Source: Streptomyces sp. YS415
GTDB lineage: Bacteria > Actinomycetota > Actinomycetes > Streptomycetales > Streptomycetaceae
Reading direction: 5' to 3'
NCBI RefSeq assembly: GCF_023544665.1
Contig: NZ_JAMJFL010000020.1
Coordinates: 1-64,000, forward strand
DNA: 64,000 nt
Part shown: piece by piece, positions 1 to 7,033 of the stretch
Position numbering within the stretch: the stretch's first letter is position 1
Layout of the letters: each line of letters starts with the position of its first letter
Program-made: the position numbers and the translations under genes
Notes under the pieces: generated by a model
Told to the model about the DNA's origin: nothing
The model's database searches: none
Seen by the model: only the letters and a program-made list of their open reading frames with translations

Positions 1-465
1 CCGGTCCTGGCCCTGATCCTGGTCGCCCCACCGGCCCTGGGCTCATACAGCGCACTACGCACCGGTACGGCCCTCCAAGAGCCCTACGGCTACGAAGAGT
101 TGCCCCCACACGACCCCACCCCCCTCTCCCTCCCGGACTACGCGGCAAGAGCGGTCTACGACCAGGGCCGCACCCTGAAGGACCGCCGCGTGGAGATCAC
201 CGGCTTCGTAGCGCTGTCCCCCTCAGGCACCCCCTACCTGGTCCGCATGACCCTGAACTGCTGCGCGGCGGACGCCCAGCCGATCAAGATCGCCCTGACC
301 GGCCAGGTCCCCCCGGTACTCCGCCCGGACACCTGGCTACGCGTAACGGGCACCTACACCCCCCGCACCACCAAAGACCCGGTGAACGGCGCCCCCATCC
401 CCTACCTGAAGGTGACGAAAGCAACCCCGACGGCACCCCCGCAGGACCCGTACGACGAAACGTGA
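1..465 (+). CDS. TIGR03943 family putative permease subunit, 3' part
   Basis: The frame is open from the first base of the window, so the gene begins upstream and only its last 154 codons are seen. It opens with a hydrophobic stretch (PVLALILVAPPALGSYSA) that looks like the final membrane segment, followed by a soluble domain with the family-typical segments GFVALSPSGTPYLVRM and a Cys-Cys pair in TLNCCAADAQPIKI. In this family the protein usually accompanies a DUF318/YraQ-type permease encoded just upstream, which would lie outside this window. The substrate is unknown. The gene ends 10 bp before the convergent DUF4287 gene. Confidence 0.8.
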   Translation, partial: PVLALILVAPPALGSYSALRTGTALQEPYGYEELPPHDPTPLSLPDYAARAVYDQGRTLKDRRVEITGFVALSPSGTPYLVRMTLNCCAADAQPIKIALTGQVPPVLRPDTWLRVTGTYTPRTTKDPVNGAPIPYLKVTKATPTAPPQDPYDET

Positions 466-474
466 ACGCGAAAC

Positions 475-693
475 CTACCCCTGCTTGTCCCTGTCGTCGG
501 CCAGGGCGTACGCCACCAGAGCATTGGCATGTCCGTGCCCCACACCATGCTCCGCCTTGAGCCACCCCACCAGCTCCATGTGCTTGACGAGCCCGGCCCC
601 CCGGATCAACTCCATCCACTCCGGGATCGGCCGCCCATACTTCTTCTCAATGGACGGAAAGTAGCTGGCGGGCCCCTTAACAGCGGCGCTCAT
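475..693 (-). CDS. DUF4287 domain protein (72 aa)
   Basis: A compact 72-residue protein starting MSAAVKGPASYFPSIEKKYG. The pattern of a 'Y-F-PSIEKKYGRP' block, 'W--L' block and a C-terminal HGVGHGHANALVAY block is characteristic of the DUF4287 family found throughout actinobacteria. No enzymatic function is established that I know of. The gene is transcribed toward the TIGR03943 gene and its start lies 128 bp from the attL end of the integrated element, so it is the last chromosomal gene on this side. Confidence 0.8.
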   Translation of the reverse strand: MSAAVKGPASYFPSIEKKYGRPIPEWMELIRGAGLVKHMELVGWLKAEHGVGHGHANALVAYALADDRDKQG

Positions 694-820
694 ACGAAAC
701 CTCTCCCCTCAAGCCGAACGGCACAACCGAAGAAGAGACTCCCCACCCCACCCAAACTCATCGGTCCCCGAGCACGACAAAGGACCTGGTGCAATTTACA
801 CACCAGGCCCTCTGTACAGC

Positions 821-864
821 GTCGGGGTGGCGGGATTTGAACCCACGACCTCTTCGTCCCGAAC
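821..864 (-). repeat. attL: displaced 3' fragment of tRNA-Pro
   Basis: 44 bases identical to 19835-19878. On the minus strand they correspond to the anticodon loop through the 3' end of tRNA-Pro. After base 864 the sequence diverges from the tRNA (AAGG instead of GAAG), so this is a fragment, not a gene. It marks the far end of the element. Confidence 0.92.
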
Positions 865-1281
865 AAGGTCAGGGCAAGATCCAGAGATGGCATCGAAGCC
901 GTTTATGCAGGTCAAAGGCTTGGTTCGAGTTGGTCTCGCCGAGTCTTCGGGAGACGCCGGGGGGAGATCTTCTCCCAGATTTCTCCCGACGCTACCGGCC
1001 AAGTCCAACCCCTCGGGCACTACGGGAAGCGCTGCCCCAAGCCCCTGGATTACATGGCTGCTGCCCGCTGGAGAGTCCACATGCCCGGCAAGGCAACTAA
1101 GCACAGAGACCGGTACGACAGTGACCGATTCGTGACTGAACATGGAGATCGCAGACATCACGATGGCCTCTAACCTATCGTCGTGGGGAGGCGGGTGGTG
1201 TGTCTGTTCACCTCCATGCGCCCGCCTTGTTGTGCTGGCTGGTAGCGAGGGCTGCTCGCTCCGGGGGGACGACCGCTAGGC
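865..1281. other. Left terminus of the element, no gene seen
   Basis: About 417 bp between attL and the first cargo gene. The only clear signal is the 23-bp repeat at 965-987 that is also found near attR. No reading frame here has Streptomyces-like codon use. The promoter for the CHAT gene should lie in its right half, but I cannot point to a convincing -35/-10 pair. Confidence 0.6.
965..987. repeat. Putative integrase arm-type site, left
   Basis: 23 bp beginning AGATCTTCTCCC, identical and in the same orientation to 19741-19763. Each copy contains the heptamer TTCTCCC twice, 11 bp apart, i.e. about one helical turn. The copies lie 100 bp inside the attL core and 71 bp inside the attR core, as expected for arm sites of a tyrosine integrase or Xis sites. 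Confidence 0.55.
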
Positions 1282-3495
1282 GTGGGCAATGCAACGTGTA
1301 AAGCACGGCGGAAATGGAGCTCGCAAGTGGTCCCAGATAGGCCATCGACATCACGATGGGTCCCGCCGCCGATGCCTATGTATGCGGTCGTATTCGAGGA
1401 AGGCGAGGATCTCAAGGGGCAGACCTACAGTCCATTCCTCTTTCGACAACTGGGCGAAGACGCCGAGGTCACCGTACCGCATGGACTATCGCGCGCAGCA
1501 TCAGCGGCGCTGCCAGGCTTGTGGTATTGCCTGCACCTGCCAAATACGGTCTATCAGTTGGCTGATTCCTCCGTCACGTTGCTCAAGTTGAGCCAACAGC
1601 TCCACCTGGGTCATCAGATTCTATTTGTTCCAATTGAGATTTTTGACCAGGAACATTGCGCAGGATTTATGGCTGGGCTCGACCCCGTACTGGCTGTTTG
1701 TCCAGACGGCCTAGCCGAAGAGTGTGGTCGGCGGGCCGAGGCATTAGGATTTGCCTTCCCGCCGGTCAAGTACTCTGATATGTCAAGCGATAGCATCAGA
1801 GAGCATTGGAAGCAGATACATAAGCGATATAGGCCCGAAGTTGAATACTTGGGGCGTGAACCGCAGTTGACGCGTCGGCTTGACACTGCGCCTATGGATC
1901 TGCCTCGTCGCTGGCTTGCCCGGCAGATGGGTGACGACACTGCTGAGGCGCAAATAAATTCACTCGAAGACCTAGATTCCCTAACTGCTCGGACTTTGCA
2001 TGAGCAGGCACTTCTTTCTGCTCTGGCGCGGCTTGAAAGAGAAGGCGTAGGAATCGATCAGGCGGAACAAGAGCTGCCACGTGCATACGCTGAGGCGCGC
2101 ATGCATATCCCCGTAACGCTGGCTCTCCCAGGCGTGGCTCCCGCTTATGCGCGCATCGCTTACGACACTGCCTTGCGTTCACGGGGGCGACCGCTTTCTG
2201 CATTGCATCCTGAGGACACCTGGTCTCCAGAAATGCATCTGCGATCAGACGAGCTCGTTGAGCGTGCCGCCATAGAATTTGTAGCTACACACCAGGCGCT
2301 TAGTCAAAGCGGTATTGGATTCTTGCTTCCCTCCGTTCCGCCGGAGGCATTTGTCGCGCTAGCTGAGTTGGAGCGACATTTCTCCGGGACTGAAAGCGGA
2401 GCAAGCGTAAGGCGACTGCTTGATCGCCTAAACGAAGCTGCCAAGCCTTTGTGGAGCCAAACGCTGATCGAGATTATCAGGCGTGCTGGAATGCTCACGG
2501 TTTTCACGAATTTCCCAATAGGTATATTGCGGATGCCTGGTGACAGTGCGCCATTGTCGGCGCGAATCCCGATCGCTTATCGTCCACTAATTCCGCTGCT
2601 CAGGACCATTCAGGAAGAGCTCAGTCCTGCGGTACCTATAGAGCTGAACCGAAATATTCGCGTCTTGGTTGCGGAATGCATCCCGTCGCGTGACCCTGTC
2701 GGACAGCTCTCGCGTATCGGATGGCGAACGGCACGTGAGATCGTGCACCTTGAGGCAAGCGGTATAACGATGAATATCGTCGAGGCTCAAAGTCGGGATG
2801 AGTTGCGCCGCGCCATAGCTGACGAGATGCCACATTTTCTTGTTATCAGTGCGCATGGAGCACTGGGTAACAACAGTGCTGGACTGGTTATCGGAGACGA
2901 GCTTTGCGTTGAACTCGGGTTGGAAAGGCCGCCACCCGTGGTTATTCTTAGCGCTTGCCATGTAGCGCCGCGTGGAACTGGTGCCGTCAGCATCACCGAT
3001 CTTCTGATTCGTGAGGGCGTGAGAGCCGTGCTTGGAACTCAGGTGCCCGTAGACGTTCGGCGAAATGCAATCCTAATGGCGCGGTTCTTCATAAATATCG
3101 CAGTAGCTTCCGGTCAAGCAGAAGAACATCCCACATTGCTTGAGATTTGGCACCGAGTGCAATCGTCGAATGCTGTAAACGATGTATTTGCTGCTGGCAG
3201 CCAATCTCTGAGCGCCTGGGGGCGCAGCTTGATGCCAAATGGAGAGACCGTTCTCAGCGATTTTATGTTGAATCGCTCAAGGGGGCGACTCCGTCCGCCG
3301 CACATCTACGAAGACACGGAAACAGTGCTTGGCGAGATGGCGGATGACCAAGGCCAGGGCGCTCGGGTGCGCAACTGGTTTCGTAAACCAGGTTACGTTC
3401 CAGAATCTCTGTTCTATCTATTCGCGGGTATGCCAGATCGCATACTTATTTCCACCCTGCTCGATAGGACGCAGGGAGGGACAAGCCCTACGTAG
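1282..3495 (+). CDS. CHAT-domain protease-like protein (cargo)
   Basis: A protein of up to 737 aa whose C-terminal third is a CHAT (caspase-like) domain. A His is seen in FLVISAHGAL (His525) and a Cys in VVILSACHVAPRG (Cys559), the catalytic dyad of the family, followed by the typical RAVLGTQVPV strand. The ~450-residue N-terminal region is not recognised and may be the sensor. CHAT proteases often act in regulated cell death and antiphage systems. Base composition is visibly lower in GC than all neighbours, with frequent A/T-ending codons, and there is a TTA codon at 1744-1746, making translation dependent on the bldA tRNA in Streptomyces. The start is uncertain: GTG 1282, GTG 1327 (with GGAG 7 bases upstream) or ATG 1372/1378 are possible. 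Convergent with the XRE gene. Confidence 0.82.
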   Translation: MGNATCKARRKWSSQVVPDRPSTSRWVPPPMPMYAVVFEEGEDLKGQTYSPFLFRQLGEDAEVTVPHGLSRAASAALPGLWYCLHLPNTVYQLADSSVTLLKLSQQLHLGHQILFVPIEIFDQEHCAGFMAGLDPVLAVCPDGLAEECGRRAEALGFAFPPVKYSDMSSDSIREHWKQIHKRYRPEVEYLGREPQLTRRLDTAPMDLPRRWLARQMGDDTAEAQINSLEDLDSLTARTLHEQALLSALARLEREGVGIDQAEQELPRAYAEARMHIPVTLALPGVAPAYARIAYDTALRSRGRPLSALHPEDTWSPEMHLRSDELVERAAIEFVATHQALSQSGIGFLLPSVPPEAFVALAELERHFSGTESGASVRRLLDRLNEAAKPLWSQTLIEIIRRAGMLTVFTNFPIGILRMPGDSAPLSARIPIAYRPLIPLLRTIQEELSPAVPIELNRNIRVLVAECIPSRDPVGQLSRIGWRTAREIVHLEASGITMNIVEAQSRDELRRAIADEMPHFLVISAHGALGNNSAGLVIGDELCVELGLERPPPVVILSACHVAPRGTGAVSITDLLIREGVRAVLGTQVPVDVRRNAILMARFFINIAVASGQAEEHPTLLEIWHRVQSSNAVNDVFAAGSQSLSAWGRSLMPNGETVLSDFMLNRSRGRLRPPHIYEDTETVLGEMADDQGQGARVRNWFRKPGYVPESLFYLFAGMPDRILISTLLDRTQGGTSPT

Positions 3496-3535
3496 GGAAA
3501 ATCGACCAGCGGTGAATTCGCGGCCGCGACATTGT

Positions 3536-4783
3536 TCAACGCGGCAAGAACCCGGGTTTTTCTTCGGCGAGGACACGCAATCGTGTAAGGTATTCCTGTG
3601 CTGCCGGTTCGGAGCTGTACCTAAGCCGCATCTCGGCTGCCAGTTCCCGACTGGTCATGATAAGCGACGGTACGGACTGACGGGTGCCTTCAAGGGCACG
3701 TTCCCCCAACGTGAGGGCCTGCTCCAAGTCGCCTTCGCGCGCCGCTGTGACGCCGAGGGTGACGCGAGCCTCCGCGTTTCGCATGGGCGAGCGCTCGGTT
3801 CCGTCGAAGTCCGTCCCCGCTCTCAGAACCTCTTCGGCGAGGGTGCGCGCAAGCTTGTCTTCGCCGACCAGGCGGTAGCAGTCCATTGCGTAGAAGTCGA
3901 ACTTGGCGGGGTCCACCACGAAGTGGTTGTCCAGGTTCTCCGGGTACGGCATCGCTTCGAGCAGCCGCCGCCCCTTATCCAGTGCGACCTCAACTTGCCG
4001 GCGGTCCCCGAGCCGCGCCCACGCCTTGGCTTCCTGGCCTGCGAGCTGCACAGCAACGCCGTGATGCGGCGCCACTTCCGCTCCGGCCCGCGCCGCTGCG
4101 ATGACGCCGCGGTAGTCCCCGGTCGTGAGGGCGAACCAGGCTCGCATCTCGTGTGCCCACCCGGCGACCTCGGCATGGTCTGCCTCGGTCGCGAGCGAGA
4201 GTGCCGCTTGTCGCGTCGACTCGGCCGCGTGACGGTCGCCCGTGTCGTACTCGACGCAGCCGACCAGGAGCGCGAGCCACCCGGACAGTGCGAGAACTTC
4301 GCGGTGCTGGGCGAGTGTGAGGCTCTTCTTATGCAGGTCGACGACGCGGCGGAGCCACTGGCGCCCCTCGACGAGGAGCTGTTCGCTCGGCATGAACGGG
4401 TACTCCGAGGAGAGCCGGTCCGCCGTGATCCGCAGAGCATCGAGCGTGGCGTTGTCGACGTCCGACCGGTTGAGGCGGCTTACGATCTCCAGCGTCTCCA
4501 TGCCGGACGCTGCCAGAATCTCCGTGTCCCCGTCTCGTCGGGAAGGCGCAGGGAAGAGCGCGTGCGTCACCGTGCCGAAGACGGCTGCGATGATCGGTTG
4601 GTAGAAGTCGTTCGGCATCTGGCCTGACTCCCAGCGCTTCCACTGGCGAATCATGCTGTCTTCCGCGGGCAGCTCTGTCGGAGCGTGCCCCCGCAGTGCC
4701 CTCACGGCGTCACGCTGCGACCAATCACGGGCCGCTCGTTCCGCAGCGATGCGCCGCGCCCATGCCGGCCTGTCGTCGTTCAT
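3536..4783 (-). CDS. XRE-family regulator with TPR-like C-terminal domain
   Basis: 415 aa. The N-terminal ~65 residues hold a helix-turn-helix (AAERAARDWSQRDAVRALRG, then IRQWKRWESG), the actinobacterial XRE type. Residues ~100-400 are alpha-helical with repeated A-x-x-G-x-x-E-A patterns resembling tetratricopeptide repeats (for example LGVTAAREGDLEQALTLGERAL), a layout seen in peptide- or metabolite-sensing regulators. Such proteins are frequent next to AICE transfer genes. Its own upstream region holds a nested dyad (4829-4872), suggesting autoregulation. What it controls beyond that is not visible; the CHAT gene is convergent to it and ends 40 bp away. Confidence 0.8.
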   Translation of the reverse strand: MNDDRPAWARRIAAERAARDWSQRDAVRALRGHAPTELPAEDSMIRQWKRWESGQMPNDFYQPIIAAVFGTVTHALFPAPSRRDGDTEILAASGMETLEIVSRLNRSDVDNATLDALRITADRLSSEYPFMPSEQLLVEGRQWLRRVVDLHKKSLTLAQHREVLALSGWLALLVGCVEYDTGDRHAAESTRQAALSLATEADHAEVAGWAHEMRAWFALTTGDYRGVIAAARAGAEVAPHHGVAVQLAGQEAKAWARLGDRRQVEVALDKGRRLLEAMPYPENLDNHFVVDPAKFDFYAMDCYRLVGEDKLARTLAEEVLRAGTDFDGTERSPMRNAEARVTLGVTAAREGDLEQALTLGERALEGTRQSVPSLIMTSRELAAEMRLRYSSEPAAQEYLTRLRVLAEEKPGFLPR

Positions 4784-4828
4784 GCGCCCTCCTCCGAGTG
4801 CCTGCTCCGAGTCTCGCGCGTAAGGCGG

Positions 4829-4872
4829 GGGGACAGGGAAGGTGACAGGCGGGTGTCACCTGACATGTCCCC
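4829..4872. promoter_or_regulatory. Nested dyad operator upstream of the XRE gene
   Basis: Two concentric inverted repeats share one centre (4850.5): inner GGTGACA (4841-4847) with TGTCACC (4854-4860), outer GGGGACA (4829-4835) with TGTCCCC (4866-4872). The block ends 46 bp upstream of the XRE start codon (4783). The geometry fits two regulator dimers stacked on one site. Confidence 0.55.
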
Positions 4873-4941
4873 TCCTTCGATCTTCCGTCCCCTGGCTGTC
4901 ACTTACCTCTCAACTCCCGTTCCGCGCATGCTGGTTGCAGA

Positions 4942-5322
4942 TCAAGCACCACCCGGCAGGGAGCGGCTTTCGAGCGCTTCGAGCCTGCCGCGAAGTTCCG
5001 AGACTTGGGAGGTGAGATGTTCGAGCTGACGCAGGACTTCGGGAAGGTCGACACCTGCGTTGGCTCCGCTGTCTTCGGTGGCTTCCTGGGGATCGCGGGC
5101 GTAGCTGCCGCGCGACGTGGTCACGATGAGCCCATCCTCACGCAGGATCGCAAGGGCTCGCTGAACCGTCATTCCCGAGATCTTGAATCGTGTGGCCAAG
5201 TCTCGCACGGAGCCCACATGGGCCCCCGGCTTGATGTCGCCACGCAGGATCTCTTTCCGCAGGATGTCAGCCGCCTGCTCGGACTCCGGTCTGGGGTCGT
5301 CTTTCGAGATTTCAGCGCTCAT
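4942..5322 (-). CDS. GntR-family transcriptional regulator (KorSA-like)
   Basis: A short GntR protein of 126 aa from ATG 5322 (136 aa if GTG 5352 is used). Residues ~15-80 form the winged helix: QAADILRKEILRGDIKPG, then VRDLATRFKISGMTVQRAL and REDGLIVTTSRGSYAR. The remaining ~45 residues are a predicted coiled coil (VLRQLEHLTSQVSELRGRLEAL) that probably dimerises, replacing a ligand domain. Regulators of this size repress transfer and replication genes in AICEs such as pSAM2 (KorSA). I prefer ATG 5322 because repeated TAGCACG motifs overlap the alternative start and look like its own operator. Confidence 0.85.
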   Translation of the reverse strand: MSAEISKDDPRPESEQAADILRKEILRGDIKPGAHVGSVRDLATRFKISGMTVQRALAILREDGLIVTTSRGSYARDPQEATEDSGANAGVDLPEVLRQLEHLTSQVSELRGRLEALESRSLPGGA

Positions 5323-5345
5323 CACGCCATCGAGCGTACCCACCC

Positions 5346-5400
5346 CTAGCACGACCTAGCACGAGTCTCCGCGACCCTCTTGCGTAGTAGCACGTGCTAG
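5346..5400. promoter_or_regulatory. TAGCACG operator cluster upstream of the GntR gene
   Basis: TAGCACG occurs at 5347-5353 and 5357-5363 (10-bp period, same face of the helix) and again inside a perfect 12-bp palindrome TAGCACGTGCTA at 5388-5399. The cluster lies 25-77 bp upstream of the preferred GntR start and faces the transfer operon on the other side, so it may repress both directions. Confidence 0.55.
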
Positions 5401-5810
5401 TCCATGCTGTTACACGTCAGCACGGCAAGCCCGAAAGGGCTTGGCCGGCTGTGTCTGCAAGTGCTTGACCTGCAAGACCGCACGACCAGGAGCCCCGCAT
5501 CGGACGGGGGGAGGCGACCCGGCGCCTTGTCATTAACCGGAGGGCTTAGACCGAGAGGTCACGTCTCCATACGCCTACTTCGAGGCCGGACAGCTCTACC
5601 TGACACGGGAGCGCGGTCGCGATGAAGGAGACATGCACTACCGCCCCGATGGTCGTACGAGCCGTTCGACTCGGTTCGGGGGCGCCGCCCCGCCGCATCG
5701 CGGCATGAGGGCTTCGCGGTACGGCCGCCGTCTCACCACTTCAATGCCGCGGCCGTCCCGCTCCTTCGCTCATCCCGTGCTCCACTCCAACAAGCCTTGG
5801 GAGCTTGACC
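5401..5810 (+). other. Divergent control region with hairpin and possible relic gene
   Basis: 410 bp between the GntR operator and the DUF4097 gene. A perfect 7-bp hairpin with GAAA tetraloop lies at 5426-5443. From about 5557 an open frame reads SPYAYFEAGQLYLTRERGRD with good codon use, preceded by a GAGAGG ribosome-site-like sequence, but where a start ATG would be expected the codon is ACG. It looks like a small gene with a non-canonical or lost start. It runs directly into leader repeat A (5635-5740), which ends ~70 bp before the DUF4097 start. Confidence 0.45.
5635..5740 (+). ncRNA. Leader repeat A, possible structured RNA
   Basis: About 105 bp aligning with 6592-6693. Shared parts in order are CCCCGATGGTCGTA, a TTCGAC loop, a TCGGGG(G)CG closing arm, a GCCGC..GCGGC hairpin and the box GCCGTCTCACCA. 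The outer stem CGCCCCGA (5642-5649) pairs with TCGGGGGCG with one bulged base; the inner stem is CGAG/CTCG, different in sequence from copy B but again paired. The similarity of structure despite changed stem bases suggests an RNA function in the leader of the DUF4097 gene. Confidence 0.4.
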
Positions 5811-6584
5811 ATGACTGAGCGCACCTTCGTCTCCGAGACCTCCGGCCCCATCATCCTGGGCCTGTCGCTGCCGGTCGGCAGCGTCCGCGTTCAGGTCCTC
5901 GACAGCTTGACCACCGCCCGCGTCGTGCTGCGTACCGACGACGCCACCGGGGCCGCGGCCGACGCCATCAACCGCGCCCGCAGCATGCAGAGTGGGCAGG
6001 CGTTCGGCCTCGAGGTGCCGGAGATGCCCGGCAACGTGATCGTGCAGAGCCGACGCGGCAACCGCATCGTGCAGAACGTCGGCACGGTCTACGGATCGGT
6101 GACCGGGTTGACCATCGTCGACGGCCGCGTCATCTCCGGCGGCACGAACACCATGCCGACCGACAGCCCGATCGAGGCCACGGTGTGCCTGCCCCCGCAC
6201 TCCTCCCTCGCGGTCGTGTCCCAGTCCGCCGACGCGGAGGTCTTCGGCTACGTCGACCGGGTGGAGTTCCGTTCCGTCTCTGGCAGCGTCGACGCTGATG
6301 GCGTCCGGGAACTGCGCGCCAACACCACCTCCGGCGACATCCACGCCGGCCGCGTCACCGAGCTGATTAGCGCACAGTCGGTCTCCGGTGACATCGAGGT
6401 CGACCTGTACGACGGTCGCGGCGCGACCCTGGGCACTACCTCGGGGGACATCAGGGTGCTGGCGACTAATGGCGCCGCCGGGCCCGTCAGTGCCAACAGC
6501 GTCTCTGGTGACGTGCGTATCTCCGGCGCCCGGCACCTGAACGTGTCCGCCAACACCGTCTCCGGCCGCGTCCGCAACGGCTGA
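5811..6584 (+). CDS. DUF4097 beta-helix-like protein
   Basis: 257 aa from ATG 5811, chosen because GGGAG lies 7 bases upstream. The second half is built from repeats of the motif (S/T)(V/T)SG(D/S)(I/V), for example SVSGSVDADG, TTSGDIHAG, SVSGDIEVD, TTSGDIRV, SVSGDVRIS, TVSGRVR, spaced ~20 residues, as in the DUF4097 right-handed beta-helix family. There is no signal peptide, so it is probably cytoplasmic. Proteins of this type recur at the start of AICE transfer operons, but their function is unknown. It is the first gene after the GntR regulator and is flanked by the two leader repeats. Confidence 0.8.
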   Translation: MTERTFVSETSGPIILGLSLPVGSVRVQVLDSLTTARVVLRTDDATGAAADAINRARSMQSGQAFGLEVPEMPGNVIVQSRRGNRIVQNVGTVYGSVTGLTIVDGRVISGGTNTMPTDSPIEATVCLPPHSSLAVVSQSADAEVFGYVDRVEFRSVSGSVDADGVRELRANTTSGDIHAGRVTELISAQSVSGDIEVDLYDGRGATLGTTSGDIRVLATNGAAGPVSANSVSGDVRISGARHLNVSANTVSGRVRNG

Positions 6585-6591
6585 CCCTGCA

Positions 6592-6693
6592 CCACTGCCC
6601 CGATGGTCGTAGACCGGGTTCGACTTCTGGTCGGGGCGCTTTCCCCTGCCGTGCTGCGGCTTGGGTTCTTCCGGAGTAGTCGCCGTCTCACCA
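6592..6693 (+). ncRNA. Leader repeat B, possible structured RNA
   Basis: Second copy of the leader repeat, starting 8 bp after the DUF4097 stop codon. GCCCCGA (6597-6603) pairs perfectly with TCGGGGC (6631-6637). Inside, GACCGG pairs with CTGGTC around a GTTCGACTT loop. It then has GCCG..CGGC and the box GCCGTCTCACCA (6682-6693). A CAGGAG ribosome site and the start of the next gene follow ~40-50 bp later. It could work as a terminator or attenuator as well. Confidence 0.4.
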
Positions 6694-6742
6694 AACGCCT
6701 GCGACTTTCCGGCTCCGTGTCCCTCCCACTTCAGGAGCTGTC

Positions 6743-7033
6743 ATGCGCACGTACATCGGCCACCAACAGGCCATCTCTGCCGCGGACTTCGCGGAGCTGG
6801 CGCTCGGTACCCCGGTTGAGCTGTGGCTTGGGGTCGAGGGCGAGACGGACGAAGAGCGCGCGGCCCGTGAGGACGCGGCGCGCGACATCCTCGCCGACGA
6901 TCCGAACCTTCCCGACGACCTGATCCGCATCGCCGCGCAGGTCATCGAGGAGAACCCGGACCTGTTCGATGTCATCCCCCTGACGCGCCCCGCCCGGCGC
7001 CGCCGCGCGGCACGCAAGGGGGTAGCGGCATGA
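6743..7033 (+). CDS. Small acidic hypothetical protein (96 aa)
   Basis: 96 aa with a strongly acidic middle (GVEGETDEERAAREDAARDILADDP) and a basic arginine-rich tail (RPARRRRAARKG). I do not recognise the family. The start is supported by CAGGAG ahead of the ATG, and its stop overlaps the next start codon (ATGA at 7030-7033), so it is translationally coupled to the DUF2637 gene and belongs to the transfer operon. It may be an accessory DNA- or protein-binding factor. Confidence 0.65.
   Translation: MRTYIGHQQAISAADFAELALGTPVELWLGVEGETDEERAAREDAARDILADDPNLPDDLIRIAAQVIEENPDLFDVIPLTRPARRRRAARKGVAA

Noticed and set aside
821..900. A second tRNA-Pro gene at the left end
   Set aside because: Only the anticodon loop to the 3' end is present; after 864 the sequence does not complete the cloverleaf. 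It is an att remnant.
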